Assembly: GCA_911728435.2 (NCBI GenBank)
Contig: OU452199.1
Location: 18,734,860 to 18,798,859 of the forward strand
Direction: 5' to 3'
Length of the DNA stretch: 64,000 nt
Origin: Apoderus coryli
Taxonomy: Eukaryota; Arthropoda; Insecta; Coleoptera; Attelabidae
Under the pieces are notes generated by a model, which was not told the origin of the DNA, did not search any database, and saw nothing but the letters and a program-made list of their open reading frames with translations. The translations under genes and the position numbers were made by a program. Of this stretch, positions 35,330 through 47,800 are shown in pieces (position 1 is the first letter of the stretch; each line of letters opens with the position of its first letter).

Positions 35330-36420
35330 AGAACTTTTGTGGGTGAAAGAAGTTTTAACTAATCATGTACCATGTTGTAAAGCGAGTAAACGTTACAGAA
35401 AAAGGACCTTCAGAACATGGCTGTGCGATGAGGAGGAGGTGGTGAAATACGTCCTCGGCTTGGCAAGGTTAAATGAATCAGTTAATTTGATTTTCAAACT
35501 CCAACACAAAACTTCAAAGCCGCATAGCTGCTTTAACCCTTAAACACGAACGTCGGGTCCCATGGACCCGAGCCGCCCGATAATTCACGATTTCGTGGTG
35601 CGTATGTGGGGATTCCCGTCGGCCGGCCGTCTAGCCTTCTATTAGTAGGTATGCTGTACTCTTAGTCTCTAAGACTGTACTGATACGGTATTGATTTTTT
35701 TTCTCGGGCTTTTATTTTGCGTAATCGGGTCCCTGGGACCCAACGTCCGTGCCTATGTACGGATAGATGAAGAAGATTAAGGTAACTGATGATAAGTTTG
35801 AAGTAGCAAGAGTAATAGTAAAAGACACAAAGCATAATATGCCAAAAATGTAAAAGATCCATTTGCCTACAATGTGCTAATACAGTATGGAATAACTCAG
35901 CATAAGTTGACAAGCTGAAAAAAGTGTTTTTTTATACCTATATATTTTTTTAAAGTTACATGTGTTTATGCAATCTAAGGAAATATTCTTTGACGATTAA
36001 TTAGGACTAGTTTTTGTTTTTAGCAATTTATATTTCTAGAGTTGTTTTATTATTTTCGTATTCATTTATTTAGTTGCCAAACATATTATATATGTTTTTC
36101 TTTTATATAAAAAATGATTAAAAAACGATTTCAAGGTTAAACTAGTTTTTGGATTATTACATTATCGTATAAATAAATAAAAAATTTTGCGGGTCCCAGG
36201 GACCCATGGTCCGTAAATATGAATATTTAACGCACCTCCGTGTATAAGGGTTAAAGACACTTCGTAGCATGGTTGTTGCAAAGCCATACAGGTTCATAAC
36301 CAAGTCGAAGTTTCTACCACAGTCAGTAGATGCCAAATTATTAGCATCTCGGACAGTATTTAAGTTAGACGAGAACATTATTACCAAATACGAGCATATA
36401 CGTATTATGTATGTATTCTA
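35330..36420 (+). other. Unrecognised open sequence split by the MITE
   Basis: The frame left of the MITE (KRYRKRTFRTWLCDEEEVVK, then YVLGLARLNESVNLIFKLQ) and the frame right of it (KTLRSMVVAKPYRFITKSKF, LPQSVDAKLLASRTVFKLDE) are both open and can be joined in frame across the TTAA site. That suggests an older coding sequence, possibly of another element. I do not recognise the family. Confidence 0.3.
35537..36250. mobile_element. piggyBac-type MITE with TTAA duplication
   Basis: Both ends have TTAA (35533-35536 and 36251-36254). The left end is CCCTTAAACACGAACG and the right end the complement of CCCTTATACACGGAGGTGCG. Just inside both ends is the palindromic GGGTCCCATGGACCC or GGGTCCCAGGGACCC, with a further copy internally at about 35728-35740. 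TTAA targets and CCCTT ends are hallmarks of piggyBac. No transposase; 714 bp. Confidence 0.75.
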
Positions 36421-36555
36421 ATACTCTTTACCCTACCAAGCATCTTTGCTCGGAAGTGCATTGTATAATCATTTAGTTTGCGAGAGAATCATTTCATCTA
36501 ATTTACAAATAATTGCCGATTTGTATCTAATTGTATATTATTTAATTCTTTTCAG

Positions 36556-36759
36556 GTTTAATTTATTCCTTAAACTTTTATTTGCCATGGGTGTAAATTG
36601 GAGCTTAGAAATTATATCCTGGGCGTGTTACTGGAAACTACAAGACTCAATTCCGGAGGAAGTATTTTATTTCACCGATCTATGCAACGCCTTGTATGGT
36701 GTTTTTATATTCTTTTTATTCGTTTTTAAAAAGAACATATGGAGGAAATTGAAAGGAAG
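36556..36759 (+). CDS. Methuselah-like GPCR, exon with TM6-TM7
   Basis: After the acceptor TTTTCAG the split lysine codon is completed and the frame runs KFNLFLKLLFAMGVNWSLEI. This is the family's helix-6 motif (RFNLYLKLF.VMGV.WS.E). Loop 3 follows (SWACYWKLQDSIPEEVFYF), then helix 7 (TDLCNALYGVFIFFLFVFKK) with the family's T-D-L-x-N-x-L-x-G-V pattern, then the cytoplasmic start NIWRKLKGR. Donor GTACGT at 36760, phase 2. Strong conservation 13 kb downstream of the previous exon supports one intact gene rather than a relic. Confidence 0.9.
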
Positions 36760-36829
36760 GTACGTACATTCATAAAAACATGAAGAAATTGTATGGCTGC
36801 AATAAATAATATGATTTTGTTGTTTGCAG

Positions 36830-36893
36830 GTTTAGAAAAAACCAGTTGAGTATAGCTGATAGTTCTGTGAAATACAGTGTCAGTGTCCAATAA
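36830..36893 (+). CDS. Methuselah-like GPCR, terminal exon (cytoplasmic tail)
   Basis: A 70-nt intron ends in GTTTGCAG. The terminal exon adds the short tail FRKNQLSIADSSVKYSVSVQ and a TAA stop (36891-36893). All six exons together are exactly divisible by three (900 nt). The serine-rich tail is a possible phosphorylation region, by inference only. No canonical AATAAA was seen in the roughly 100 bases after the stop, so the polyadenylation site is not placed. Confidence 0.8.
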
Positions 36894-36899
36894 TATAGT

Positions 36900-37279
36900 A
36901 TGAGAAAATGTATTTCTTTATTTAATAGAAATATGAAATATTACCAAAAAGTGCTTTTTAATGAGACCAAAAATATATCAACTATTATGTTTAGGTAATC
37001 CTTTCTGATTTTTGCATCTTAATTTCTATAATGGAAACAGAAATTGTTGGGGTATGAGCTTAAATATACAAACAAATTAAACTCGTATATATAATGCCCA
37101 CATTTAGGTTATATTCTCGCTATTTTCAAAAAGCTCCAAATTGGTGGTAGTTCTTTTTTAGTCACAAATATCAAAAACAAATACAGCCATATGGCTAGAT
37201 ATTGTAAGTAAATTAAATCTTTAATAGCAAACTAAACTGTTCATTCATATACAATATCTAGTTTGATATGTCTGCAAAC
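36900..37279. other. Receptor 3' flank, no other gene recognised
   Basis: AT-rich, probably includes the 3' UTR of the receptor. Confidence 0.3.
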
Positions 37280-37955
37280 CTTTTAACTTATCCGCACAGG
37301 GAAAGTATTGTGAACGCGCTAAAAAAAATTGAGATAAAGCCTTGAGGCGATTTAAGGACATATCCAGATGTAAGTCTGTCTGTCTGTGTGTGTCTCTCTA
37401 TGTATTCTTCCACGATAGCGCCTAAACGCTTCAACCAATTGAGCTAAATTTCGGTGTATGAGTTTAGGTGAGTCCTAGGTTGAAATCGCTTTAGCCCTGT
37501 GATAGAGGTGGACCCAACTTCCAAATTTTCAAACAGCAGTAGGGGTCGAGTAATACATAATTTTAAAGCATTTTTATCTGCTTTACAGCGATGTGATATT
37601 TACCCCCCCTAATTCTCGAGAAAATTGCAATTAAAATTTCACCACTTAGCTAGTTGGAACCTATAATAACACTTATTAGAATATAATAAAGTAATTTTAT
37701 AAAGGGTTTTTGGCGTCGTCATTGATAGGGCGTGCGCTTCGCATGCGGAAGCTTCTGGGTTTGAATCACAGCTCTGGCAAAATATATCTCGTCTAATCTT
37801 TGAATAAAATAGTTTGTTTATTGGAAACAATGAAAATAATACAATTATAATAATAATAGTTATTAAAAATCTGTTTCGCGCACGTCATATATTTTTGAAT
37901 ATATTTATATCTTAGCGGGAAAGTTTTGGGGCGAGACACCCGATTTTTTGTTATG
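37280..37955 (+). repeat. Repeat family R, copy 2 (uninterrupted)
   Basis: Shares with copy 1 the start AGGGAAAGTATTGTGAACGC, the middle ATTCTTCCACGATAGCGCC followed by TAAACGCTTCAACCA, and the end GGGAAAGTTTTGGGGCGA. It serves as the reference showing where the three insertions in copy 1 occurred. It contains a tRNA-like segment (37715-37785). Confidence 0.6.
37715..37785 (+). repeat. tRNA-Ala-derived SINE-like segment
   Basis: GCGTGCGCTTCGCATGCGGA matches the anticodon arm of tRNA-Ala(CGC), and GGGTTTGAATCACAGC resembles a B box. The acceptor stem does not pair convincingly, so this is a derivative, not a tRNA gene. A counterpart lies at 52182-52258 on the other strand. Confidence 0.45.
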
Positions 37956-38682
37956 TTTTATAGTAAAAAAGAAGTACAAGTTTTCAGCCTTTTGAAGATT
38001 GTTTGAATAAAACCAAAACGCTGCCCTGTACCACAGGCAGCGTTAAAGCTTAGTTCTATTATTTGCCACTCTTTGTCCTTGGAATTACTTTTAACTGTAT
38101 CCGTTTTCTTACGTTCTGTAAAAATGACATTACATATAATAGGATTAATTGGTAACACATTTGTATCCAATTTCACGATTTCATTATAATAATATATGTA
38201 AATATCAAGCATTACTCTTTACTTACCTATAATTTCTTTGTGTTTTGCCACCAAACCCACACCAATACTTTTCATTTTTTGCAAAATTACTACCTACACC
38301 TTTTTGTATATCCATTTTTTTAATTAAGATATTCATAACAAACTTTAATTCCAGCAAATTATGTTGTTTTTTCTTTTTCTAAGGTTCAATTGATTATAAC
38401 TATTACTGTGCATTGCAGCTATTCTTATTTCATCCATGCAAAAACAAAGTTGTTATACCCGCAGTAAATTGAAGTATAAGATATTCCAAGACTAACTGTA
38501 CCGGACTTTGTACATGTATTGTAGAACCGACCCTTTGTCGGTAGAGCTCTTTCTTTTGAATTCAAATATATAGGCATACTTTATTGAGATTATGTTTAGT
38601 AGTTACTCATTTTTTCGCAGCTGTGGTAGGCTATTAATATGTTGATTTTTTTTTATCAAATCAATCACTTAAAACATTAAAA
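37956..38682. other. No gene recognised
   Basis: Short open frames without family pattern. Confidence 0.35.
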
Positions 38683-39514
38683 AAAGTTCAAATAAAAGTT
38701 GTTTGCTATTGTGGGGGAAAAACAATGGTGGCACCCATTGGCGAGTTTGTGAACCGTTTCAAGGTTATCTCAAGGTCAACTTGTTTTTTCTTAATGGAAA
38801 CATATATTTTTCATTACCGAGTCGTATCTACATAAAATTAAAACAAATAACTTTTGTTAATAATTTTTTTTGATTGCGATAATAATTTGGGTTAATTTCT
38901 CCTTAAAAATCATCGACTGATTATTTGATTTTAGATAATTATTTAAATGCCATTATTTAGGTTTTCTTTATTTTAACGTTTCGATAAGACTACCTGTCTT
39001 CATCAGGAATTTAGTAAAATACGTCCTCGTAAACTTCTTCGCAACACGATAACAAAATGCATGGAATATAGCATTTTTATCTGCAAAACCACAGGTAATA
39101 TCAACAAAACTTAGAAAGATATTCCATATTTTGTTAAAAATAGCAAAATTGATAACAGACTAACGAACGTACCTACTGATCGTCATTCGGAAGTAAAAGT
39201 TAATAATTCATCCTACTAAATATTTAATTTTTATTTTTTTTTATATTTAAAGAAATAAGAAGTAAATTTTTCATCTGGTAAACATTTTTGCACATTTATA
39301 GCAAAGAAATCATTCATAATATCTTTACGGGAATAAAAAAATGTTGTGTTTTTTTCTGTAGAATGCCATTCTGTAATAACAAATCTATGTTTCTATTTAA
39401 AAAAAAGCAAAGTTGACCTTCAGATAACCTTGAAACGGTTGTCAAATTCGCAAACGGATACCACCATTGCATTTGCCCCACAATAGCAAACAGCTCTTAT
39501 TTGAACTTTTCTTC
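38683..39514. repeat. Inverted repeat element with about 145-bp arms
   Basis: The arms 38683-38830 and 39370-39514 share TTTGCTATTGTGGGG, ACCGTTTCAAGGTTATCT and AAGGTCAACTT in opposite orientation. The 540-bp centre contains GTTTCGATAAGAC ... GTCTTCATCAGG (38977-39007), the complement of a phrase common at Penelope-like ends. Non-coding. Confidence 0.55.
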
Positions 39515-40560
39515 CGAAAAATGTGCCGTTTTTAAGATATAAGGCTGTCTCAAGATAAATGAACCGCACCCGGTATAGACTGAGAGACTAGGTTGACCTG
39601 AGTAATCACTTATATTTTCGAAACAATCGGATTGTTATTTTTCCAAAATTTCTACTGTACCATCGACTAGCAGGCGCCCTGTACCTATACTATTTTAAAC
39701 TTGTAAGACATGGTACGATGTCAAAAAAATGGTAGTGAAACTTACATCTGAACAAATTGCTAGTTTTCTATTGACACAAACATCATGTATCGAACGGTGT
39801 TGAATTTTCTTATTTTTGTTTTCAAAATTGTCTTAAAATAAAATCTACATTCTTACATTTACCCTAAAAATTTATTTAACTTAATGTTTATCACAATACA
39901 CTTTAAAACACAATTTCAACTAGCAAAATGTTTTTCCAAGTTTAAAGAATTTTTGAGTTAAAAAAGTTCAGATATAAATCTCGCTTACTAAATTTAGCTG
40001 CATTCGTTTGAATATTATTTATTCGAGAAACTTCGCGTGACATTCTCAAAAGTTAATATTACCGTGGCTTTTTCCGTTTCTGTAACTCATTTGTAACTTT
40101 TAAAAGCCTAGCGACTCCCGCATAACATTAAAAATAGCAGAACCGTTTGTAATAAGCAATCCACACAGGCTTGGGAAAATTATGTTATTTTTCAAATATG
40201 CACGGGTGTAAAATTAAATAAACGACATTTAACGAACTTGCCAATTATATTTTTATACTTTATATACCATTATGTTTTATTGTTGCCTTTTGAGACCACA
40301 CTTTATTCAATAAAGACACATTATGATTTGTATAAACTATTTGACTATTCGGAGTTAATTATGAATAAATTGCAGTTTGACGCAGATAGGGATTTGTAAT
40401 AGGTTTATCATCATACATAACTATATTATGTTGTTTATGGTTAGATCACGATTTCAGTGTTGCATTTAGTCAAACTAAATGCCAATGATTTAATATTTCA
40501 ATTTAACTTGGGTTTAATATACCACAATATTATTTTTTTAAAGAAATCTGGTATTTATAT
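39515..40560. other. No gene recognised; one repeat end near 39690
   Basis: GACTAGCAGGCGCCCTGTAC at 39663-39683 is a single end of repeat family E. The remainder is AT-rich and uninformative. Confidence 0.35.
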
Positions 40561-40647
40561 TTAAAGAAATAAATCTTTATTGTCTAACAAATTTACACCG
40601 AGTTACAAGACTTTTACAATGTTTACCTCAAAATATTTCTATTTTAA

Positions 40648-41160
40648 TACAGAGTGAGTCACGAGGAACTGTACATACTTCTAGCATAAGTAGAGGCACG
40701 TTAGGGGATTATCAAATGACCATTAAAAAATGTCTGCTTGTTTTGATTATTAATATTCATGGTAAATTAGGGATCTTCACCAAAACAATGTTTCGGCATA
40801 TCTTTTCAATGATTAAGTCGATTTATCTCATTTTTTCATAAAAGTGTGTATTGGTGTCTGGCAACTAACTGACATATTCAGAATTGAAAAAATCCAAGTC
40901 CGTCTTTGAAAAAATTTGTGGAACTGCTTCATATTCAAGACTTCACCCTGTATATGATTTTCAAAACTCTGATATAATTTTTTCAGAGGGCATAAATAGA
41001 CAGTTCGCCAAGTATGAACAAAAAATATCAATGTTTTTTTACAGTACCACGGTAATGAAGAATATTTTATTTACGTGTTTTGGGTAAAATCTTTATATTT
41101 TGTGATAAGGTATCTGCATATACTATATACAAACTTATTAATGAAACATCCTGTATATAA
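40648..41160. repeat. Partial copy of the 24306-type palindrome arm
   Basis: TA-CAGAGTGAGTCACGAGGA and the next 350 bases follow the left arm of the 24306-27966 element closely (TAAGTAGAGGCACGTTAGGG, GTGTCTGGCAACTAACTGAC). After about 41010 it diverges. It ends AAACATCCTGTATA at about 41158, so it may be a short chimaeric derivative with two different ends. Confidence 0.6.
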
Positions 41161-42374
41161 AAAATTTTGTGGAGCAGATTTCGTTTGATTTATAAATAAA
41201 GTAAATAAACCTTTTATTTGATACAACTTAATCTGTATAGTTTAAATGTAAGCTTATAAGTAGAAATAAAAATGTTTGATTCTAGACAACATTTTTCGAT
41301 AACAGTAAAATGTATTCACATTTTTACTTAAATATTTAAAGGAACTCAACCTTTCTAACGAATTTTTGCTTAATTTATATTGTAGGATGATATTTCTCCT
41401 TTCAAGCTAAGTAGTAACATTTATATGGCGTAAAGGACAAAATTACCAACCATACTTTATCTCAATTTAATTCCGCGAATGACGTATATTGATGAATTCT
41501 TTTTGGATTTTTATTTCTGGCATTTGACCATCTTTCGTAATATTTTTACAGATACTACTGCACTTAGTATCTGCAATGTTTTCTTTAGCAAAATATACAA
41601 TTTATATTTAAGAAATTTCATATCAAAAGTTATTTCATGTAACAATTAAGTATTATACTGTAGAAATTTATATGGAATGAAATTGGAACATATTACAAGA
41701 AAAATAGGTTATACCTACTTAAATAAAATAATTTCCAGTCAATAGAGGCTAGTGATTAATAAAGCTGGTGAGGCACATCTTTTAAATCTAACAAAGTGCA
41801 CGTACGTTGCCTGTATGCATTTTATCGTGTTTTATTTTCTCAGCGTCATCTGCCATAATAAATTGAGGTTGCTCGATCTATTATGCAGCTTTTATGCTTG
41901 TACAGAGAAAAGCGAATTTGCTTACATTTCATAATACCAAAGAGCCCATTGTTACTGACCTCACTGGATGGGCGACGAATAGAAATTACATACATTGTGA
42001 ATTTTTTATTAGCAACAAGAAAAATACAAAGGAATGTAGAAATAATCTTCCTTGTACGGCTTGTTAAGATGAAAGATTATGCACCTGCTTATTAAAATAA
42101 GTTATCCAGCAGGTATTCTATAAAGTATCATACATAAATGACCATAAGAATAATTAACAATTGTTTTTATGGAAGCCGTTATTGTTTATAATATATCGTA
42201 TTTAAGGCGTTTGCTTATGTGGTAGAGTTCATTAGAAATATGCTACGACTACTCGTATATCTTAATGATGGCCACTATATTATGTTTTTGAATCTTCCAA
42301 TCCAAGATGCTCCGCAATGTTGTAGGGTATTTAGATACTGCGGGATCATCAAATTAAAAATATTTCTCTTATTT
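41161..42374. other. No gene recognised
   Basis: AT-rich; short open frames (for example 41752-41934) without family pattern. Confidence 0.35.
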
Positions 42375-43130
42375 TTAATTATAATAAACTTTATTTATGT
42401 CACAATGTGTGTGGAACATAAAATCAATTACAGCTACAACATAGAGCAAACACTACAATAAAAATTTCACATTAATTCCTTCACTTCAAAGTATTAAAAC
42501 GAGTACAAGACATCCAATCTAGTTTATTCACAGTTAAAATTACGGTTATAAAATTGAAACATTAAAATAGAAGCTTATTAAACAGTTACCGTGAAATCAT
42601 TCGAAAAGCAAATCAGCAATTTTCATTCTAAACGATTCAAAGGAGTTGTGATTTCTGTAGAGGCACGAATGAAGCTCATTGTATTTTTTAAACATGGAAT
42701 ACAAAGGAGATCAGGCACATTAAACAAATAATCATTCCTTGTATGAACTAAAGGGCTCCGATACACCAACATTCATGTTTTTCAATAGATTCACTAACGA
42801 ATTGAGTAAAATTTGTTAAATTATTTACAGTGCTTCTACCCGTAAAGAACCCGTGCTGTGAGGCTGTTATTAAAGTTTTAACTTGAGGAACACTGCTTGG
42901 TAGATAGCAATTTCAAAGACCTTCGCGAAGGGTATTTAGATGTAAGGTCGCTAGCCTAATAATTTTTGGAGAAAATACTAAATTAATTGGCAAAAAACCT
43001 TGCTTGTTATTGAAAATTCTGCTTCTACCATTAATTAGTTTACCAGCGATCTCTTTTGATAAAACTCAATTGGAATTCATCTCCACCAGCAGATCCACTA
43101 CTTTAGGAGGAATCAACATTAGTAATTTAA
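42375..43130 (-). pseudogene. Heavily decayed LINE fragment
   Basis: Minus strand. Around 42970-42760 the frames give SQHGFFTGRSTVNNLTNFTQ and FVSESIEKHE, RT block 2 of CR1/Jockey-group LINEs (compare TVQHGFFSHRSTVSNLAVL in the element at 7188-9479). The end at about 42375 reads ATAATAAACTTTATTTATG, a complementary LINE 3' tail. Everything between is eroded. Confidence 0.5.
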
Positions 43131-43341
43131 GCAATAATTGTTTTAAAAAATCAAATTTGTTTTAAGAAGTTTTTAATGAAAATATAAACAACGATGGCCT
43201 TTCAACAGAAATTTCCTTGCGTTTTTTGCTTCGTATTTGTAAAAGTACTATTGTGTTCGCTTAACTGAGGGAGCATAAGCATATAGAGGGTAGAAAAAAC
43301 TAATTTTCTTGGAATTGTTAGTTTGACAATTAGGCATAGTA

Positions 43342-44851
43342 TACACTGTGTCCAGGATAAGAATGGGATAGCATTGGAATCTTGGAAACGGTACAAGTTA
43401 CAATGTCGGTTAAATTAGGGAAAAGTTGTACCATTTAAACACCTTTTAAATGGTGTTTTCAAAAGTAACCTAACTTTAGCCGTTTCCGATAATTTTTGAA
43501 TAAACATTTTTTGCGATTTTAGTTTTTATTATTTATTATATTATTTTTACAGATATAAAAAAATGAAAAGCACTTTTTCACTAATACTTTTCGAGGAGAA
43601 TAAGATAGCGTTTACAAATTTTCACTACGACTTTTCGTTTTTCATCAACTTGGTTTTTCAATAGGTGGTGTATCACACATAATGGTTTAAGAAGTTTGTA
43701 CTGATTTTAACTATTAGTTAAGAAAAATCGCCATAGTTTGGCACTTATTTTGCGTAAAACATTCATTTGAGAAAGGCGTTTTTTAATAACTTCAAAAAGC
43801 ACAAACATTTTAAACTAAATTTAAAAAACCGCGTAGATAATAAAATGTTGTACTGAACAGAAATAAATGGTCAAATTAATAGGAATAAATAATTGTTGCC
43901 ATTATACGCCGGTTTATGTTATTATAATTTGCTTCCCGATGACATGAGGAGCTGTCAATCTGAGAAGCAATTTAGAAGATTGTTAAAGACATTTTTAATT
44001 GAAAACGCTTTCTACACCTTATCAGAGTTCCGTGAGTCACTGCAATGAGGACCTATGTGTTTTGTGTGCAGTTATTTTGTTTGTTTGATTTTGTTGTTAT
44101 ATATTTTGTTTGTTTGACATATTTGTATTTTAATGTATTTTTATTTACTTTTAAGTTTGGACTTAGATATTTTATCTGTACATATTTTTTTATATCTAAA
44201 TTAAATTATGGTAAACTTGCCTGTTATAACATATGATGTATTTTAAAAGCATATTGTGGATTTGTTAATTTGACTGTGATTATGTAATATTGAATTGCCT
44301 ATGTACTTTCTTGTACTTATTGATGGCGAAATAAATATTTGATTTGATGTAAATAACGATCAAAGAATGTTTTTGCAAAACCCACTACTCTGCATTCAGT
44401 CTGTTAAGTGCCAAACTAAGGCGAGTTTTCTTGAATAATTTTAAATAATAGCTAAAAACAGTGAAAACTTCTTTAAACCGTTACGTGTGATACACCACCT
44501 ATTTTTGAATTAAAAATGGCTTTAAATTTAATAATAAAAAAAACAGAGCCGTATTCAACAAAACCAAGTTGAAGATGGTTTTTCAAAAACGAAATGTCGT
44601 AGTGAAAATTTGTAACCGCTATCTTATTCTCCTTAAAAAGTAACAACAAAGTGATTTTCATTTTTTTTATATCTGTAAAAATAATGGCAGAAATAAATAC
44701 AAAATATTCTTGAAAACGGCTTTTTGACTTTGGAAAACACCATTTAAAAGGTGTTTAAATTGTGACTCTTTTCGCTAATTTAACCGCCAACATAACTCAT
44801 AACGTTTACAAGATTTCAATGCTATCCAATTCTTATCTTGAACACAGTGTA
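43342..44851. mobile_element. Long-TIR element, family T, with a LINE fragment inside
   Basis: The ends CACTGTGTCCAGGATAAGAA (43344) and the complement of CACTGTGTTCAAGATAAGAA (to 44849) are flanked by TA. The arms stay similar for roughly 450-500 bp, sharing ATAGCATTGGAATCTTG and AAACACCTTTTAAATGGTGT. The centre holds a LINE C-terminus (43900-44345). A third, single-sided copy is at 59559-60150. Confidence 0.6.
43900..44345 (+). pseudogene. LINE C-terminal fragment
   Basis: LLPDDMRSCQSEKQFRRLLK and TFLIENAFYTLSEFRESLQ followed by a stop at about 44045 is a typical LINE C-terminus. The 3' UTR ends GGCGAAATAAATATTTGATT at about 44344. Confidence 0.55.
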
Positions 44852-47800
44852 TAATAATTATAAACTGCCAGAATTCTTTTATTGTAATATCGTTTGCAAT
44901 GAATACGCCTGGCATGTTCCTTAAGAATCTCAAAAATTTGAAACATATCTGCCTACCATACATTGCTTGATTGCTAAAATCGTTTAGTATATTATAATGC
45001 CGTCCGCTTCTCTTCTCACGTTAATCTATTATACTGTTCAGTAATATACGTATTTAAGAAGTGAACACTAATTTTAGACGTATTTCTACTAGCTTTGTTT
45101 TAAAATAACATGATTTTTTTTATTCTTTAGATTTTAGTTTCTGTTTTGTTGGTACAAAAATCAATTAGTACCTATAATAATTAATACTAGATATCTCTTT
45201 AATATTTTTTGGGAGTTACTCCCAGCATATTATCCCAAGTTTCAGTTTCGCTACGAGAAAACTTCAGCAATGGATTGAAACTTTTGTAGGATATAAGGAA
45301 TGCCGTCAAAAATTTGGTTTTTGCTTTTTGAATAATGCACTCTTTCATACCAAAAAATTTGCTATTCCCATGTCTATAACAGAGTATCATTTTTTAACAA
45401 AATGCCCTTGAGAAACAAAACATCACGCAAAAACCCATCATTCATCACACGCTCGCCTGCATATTTACAAAAGATTCTGTTTTGTGCGCTTAGCAAACAT
45501 ATGGCAATTATAATTGATGAGTTCTCCATTTACTTAGCTCTCATGCTGATGTGTATGTATACCTAACATACTTTATACATGGTGTAATAGTTTTGTATTA
45601 CGGTTTTGGAGTGCATATTAAACTATGAATATGAATAGACAACACTCTTTTAAATTAGTATTTAGATACTAAGAGACGATTTCCTGCCGTTCCAACAATA
45701 AACCAGAAAGATAAAGACAATAACCAATATCTTTTAACGTCATGTCAGATATTATTACTCACTTCACTTTAGTACGCAGTCATTTTACAACCAAAATATT
45801 CCACAGCAGTTCAACTGATTATAGTTGAAAATAGAAATTCTAAGTGAATATGAAAATTCTTTTAGAAAAAAAAATGTATATACTAACGTAGCCGATATCC
45901 CTTTACTGTTGTTGAATTGTGTTTAAGTTAAAGCATTGTCAGATAGAAAATATTCTGCTATATGGTGGGTGATAATGAGAAGCACGGTCGTGAGGATAAT
46001 TCCCTTTCAGGACGAGGTTTACACATTGTGAGTTAATTAAAACACGGTTTCAAGAATTTGAGGCTCAATTCTATTCAAAATGTCATTTTAAGAATATTTG
46101 TTAGCATACAGATGGGCAAATATTTCAATCATGAAAGGGATCTGATATAGATGACAAATTAATAAAATTAGTTCAAACGAAACTTGACCTTTAAATGTTT
46201 ACTACTTTGTAATCTATATCAGATACCTAATGGCCACTTTAATTTAAATGTTGTATTAACTTCGGGATACCATTTATTAGTTGAAAGGGATTTACATAGA
46301 AGACAGTAGGTATAATTCTCCAGATAAGTTGATACCAAAATTCAGTAGCGTAAAGGGCAGTAAGGGCATATAATGTAGTTCTTAATGCTATAATGCCGAT
46401 AGATAGTAAATTACGCCCGGCCCGAAGTTTGTTGTTGTATTCTAGTCAAGCTGAAAAGTCTGCTTCAGAAAGGCCTTATGCTCTCCCTAAATGCTGCTCG
46501 TGGAGTATTCGCCATCCAATAATGTAATTGGTATTTCCCAATTTGTTAGCTAGACTTATTAAAACATTTTCCGCACCCTACAATCAACAAAATTACCTGT
46601 TTCTATCAAACGTGTATACTTTGATACAAAGAAGGTAAATAACGGTAAGAAAATGCATCTTCTTAAGAACATCTTGTCTCGTATTCGATTCTTGTTTATC
46701 CATACATAAAATGTATACCTGCCATTTCCCCAAAGGAGTAATTTACAACAGTTATCAGTTATTTTAACTTTTTGTCATTAATTTTTGTTTTAGTTTGACA
46801 ACAAATTTGTCATCTAAAAAGAATGCCAACTACATTACTATTTTTTAATTACGCCATTTCAGAAAACAGTTTATTTTACAGAACGACAACGTCAATTTGG
46901 CTATAACAAACCATAAAGAAAATCCGGGTACGAACGCAACTGACGTAAGTCCTTTAGAAAATAATTTTCTACTTCTAAATGTGACCCATAGTGAATTATT
47001 TGCGTGTACCAAAGCTTCTCTCAATATCTCAGCCGTTTTCGATAAATATAAAATGAACAATTCAGGCATAAGTCGGAAAAGTTCAAGCACACCCTACCAT
47101 AAAAACTGAGAATTTTCGGCCACATGTTGATATAAACTTTTTTCATATAAATATTTAAATGTGGAATCTGTTCTTAATTTTTCCTAACATTCTGTAACAC
47201 CCTATATAATTAGCTCTAAACTTGAACATATAGATCCAAAATGTATTTATGATGAAAATATTTCAAACCAAACGGGAATCATTTAATTTTTAAGATGTTA
47301 TGTGTACTTTTAAGATGTTATGTGTACCTACGTTTCATCTAAACAATCCTACGTCTTCGGTTTTTAGGATATTAATTTGAATGACACTGTCAATCTACGT
47401 TCTGACACACAGGGATTGAGTAATATTTTTATGCTTAATTAATACTTATGAAAAGAGGAAAAAATAAACCTATATGGAGTATTATAGTATAAATGTGATT
47501 TACCTAAATTATTGATTTTAACGTGTACGTGTTTCTCTGTATATGAATAAGTTCCATATAGATACCTAGTTTAGTTTAGTTTTTGTATGGTCCTATTTAT
47601 ATTGATGATACATACATATATCTAGACTTTTAATAATAAAACTATATGGTTGACGACTCTGATACATGTTTTAAATGACACTAAAAATTGTTAGTGGTTT
47701 ATAATAATTTTATTTATTTAGTTAATTTACTACCTAGAATTAAATTAATGTTGTTTTTGATGAATTTTATACCAACTTAATGTGTTATTAACTCTAATTG

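Noticed and set aside
37715..37785. Functional tRNA-Ala gene
   Set aside because: The acceptor and D stems do not pair and the B box is altered; better seen as a SINE-like derivative.
38977..39007. Candidate hammerhead on the minus strand (CTGATGA-AGAC-AGGTA-GTCT ... GAAAC)
   Set aside because: An extra TATC lies between stem II and GAAA and no stem I or III pairs around it, unlike the clean units at 30.2 and 50.8 kb.
46845..47109. Overlapping 81- and 70-residue frames as a gene
   Set aside because: Both strands are open by chance, no family pattern, no flanking splice signals that make sense.
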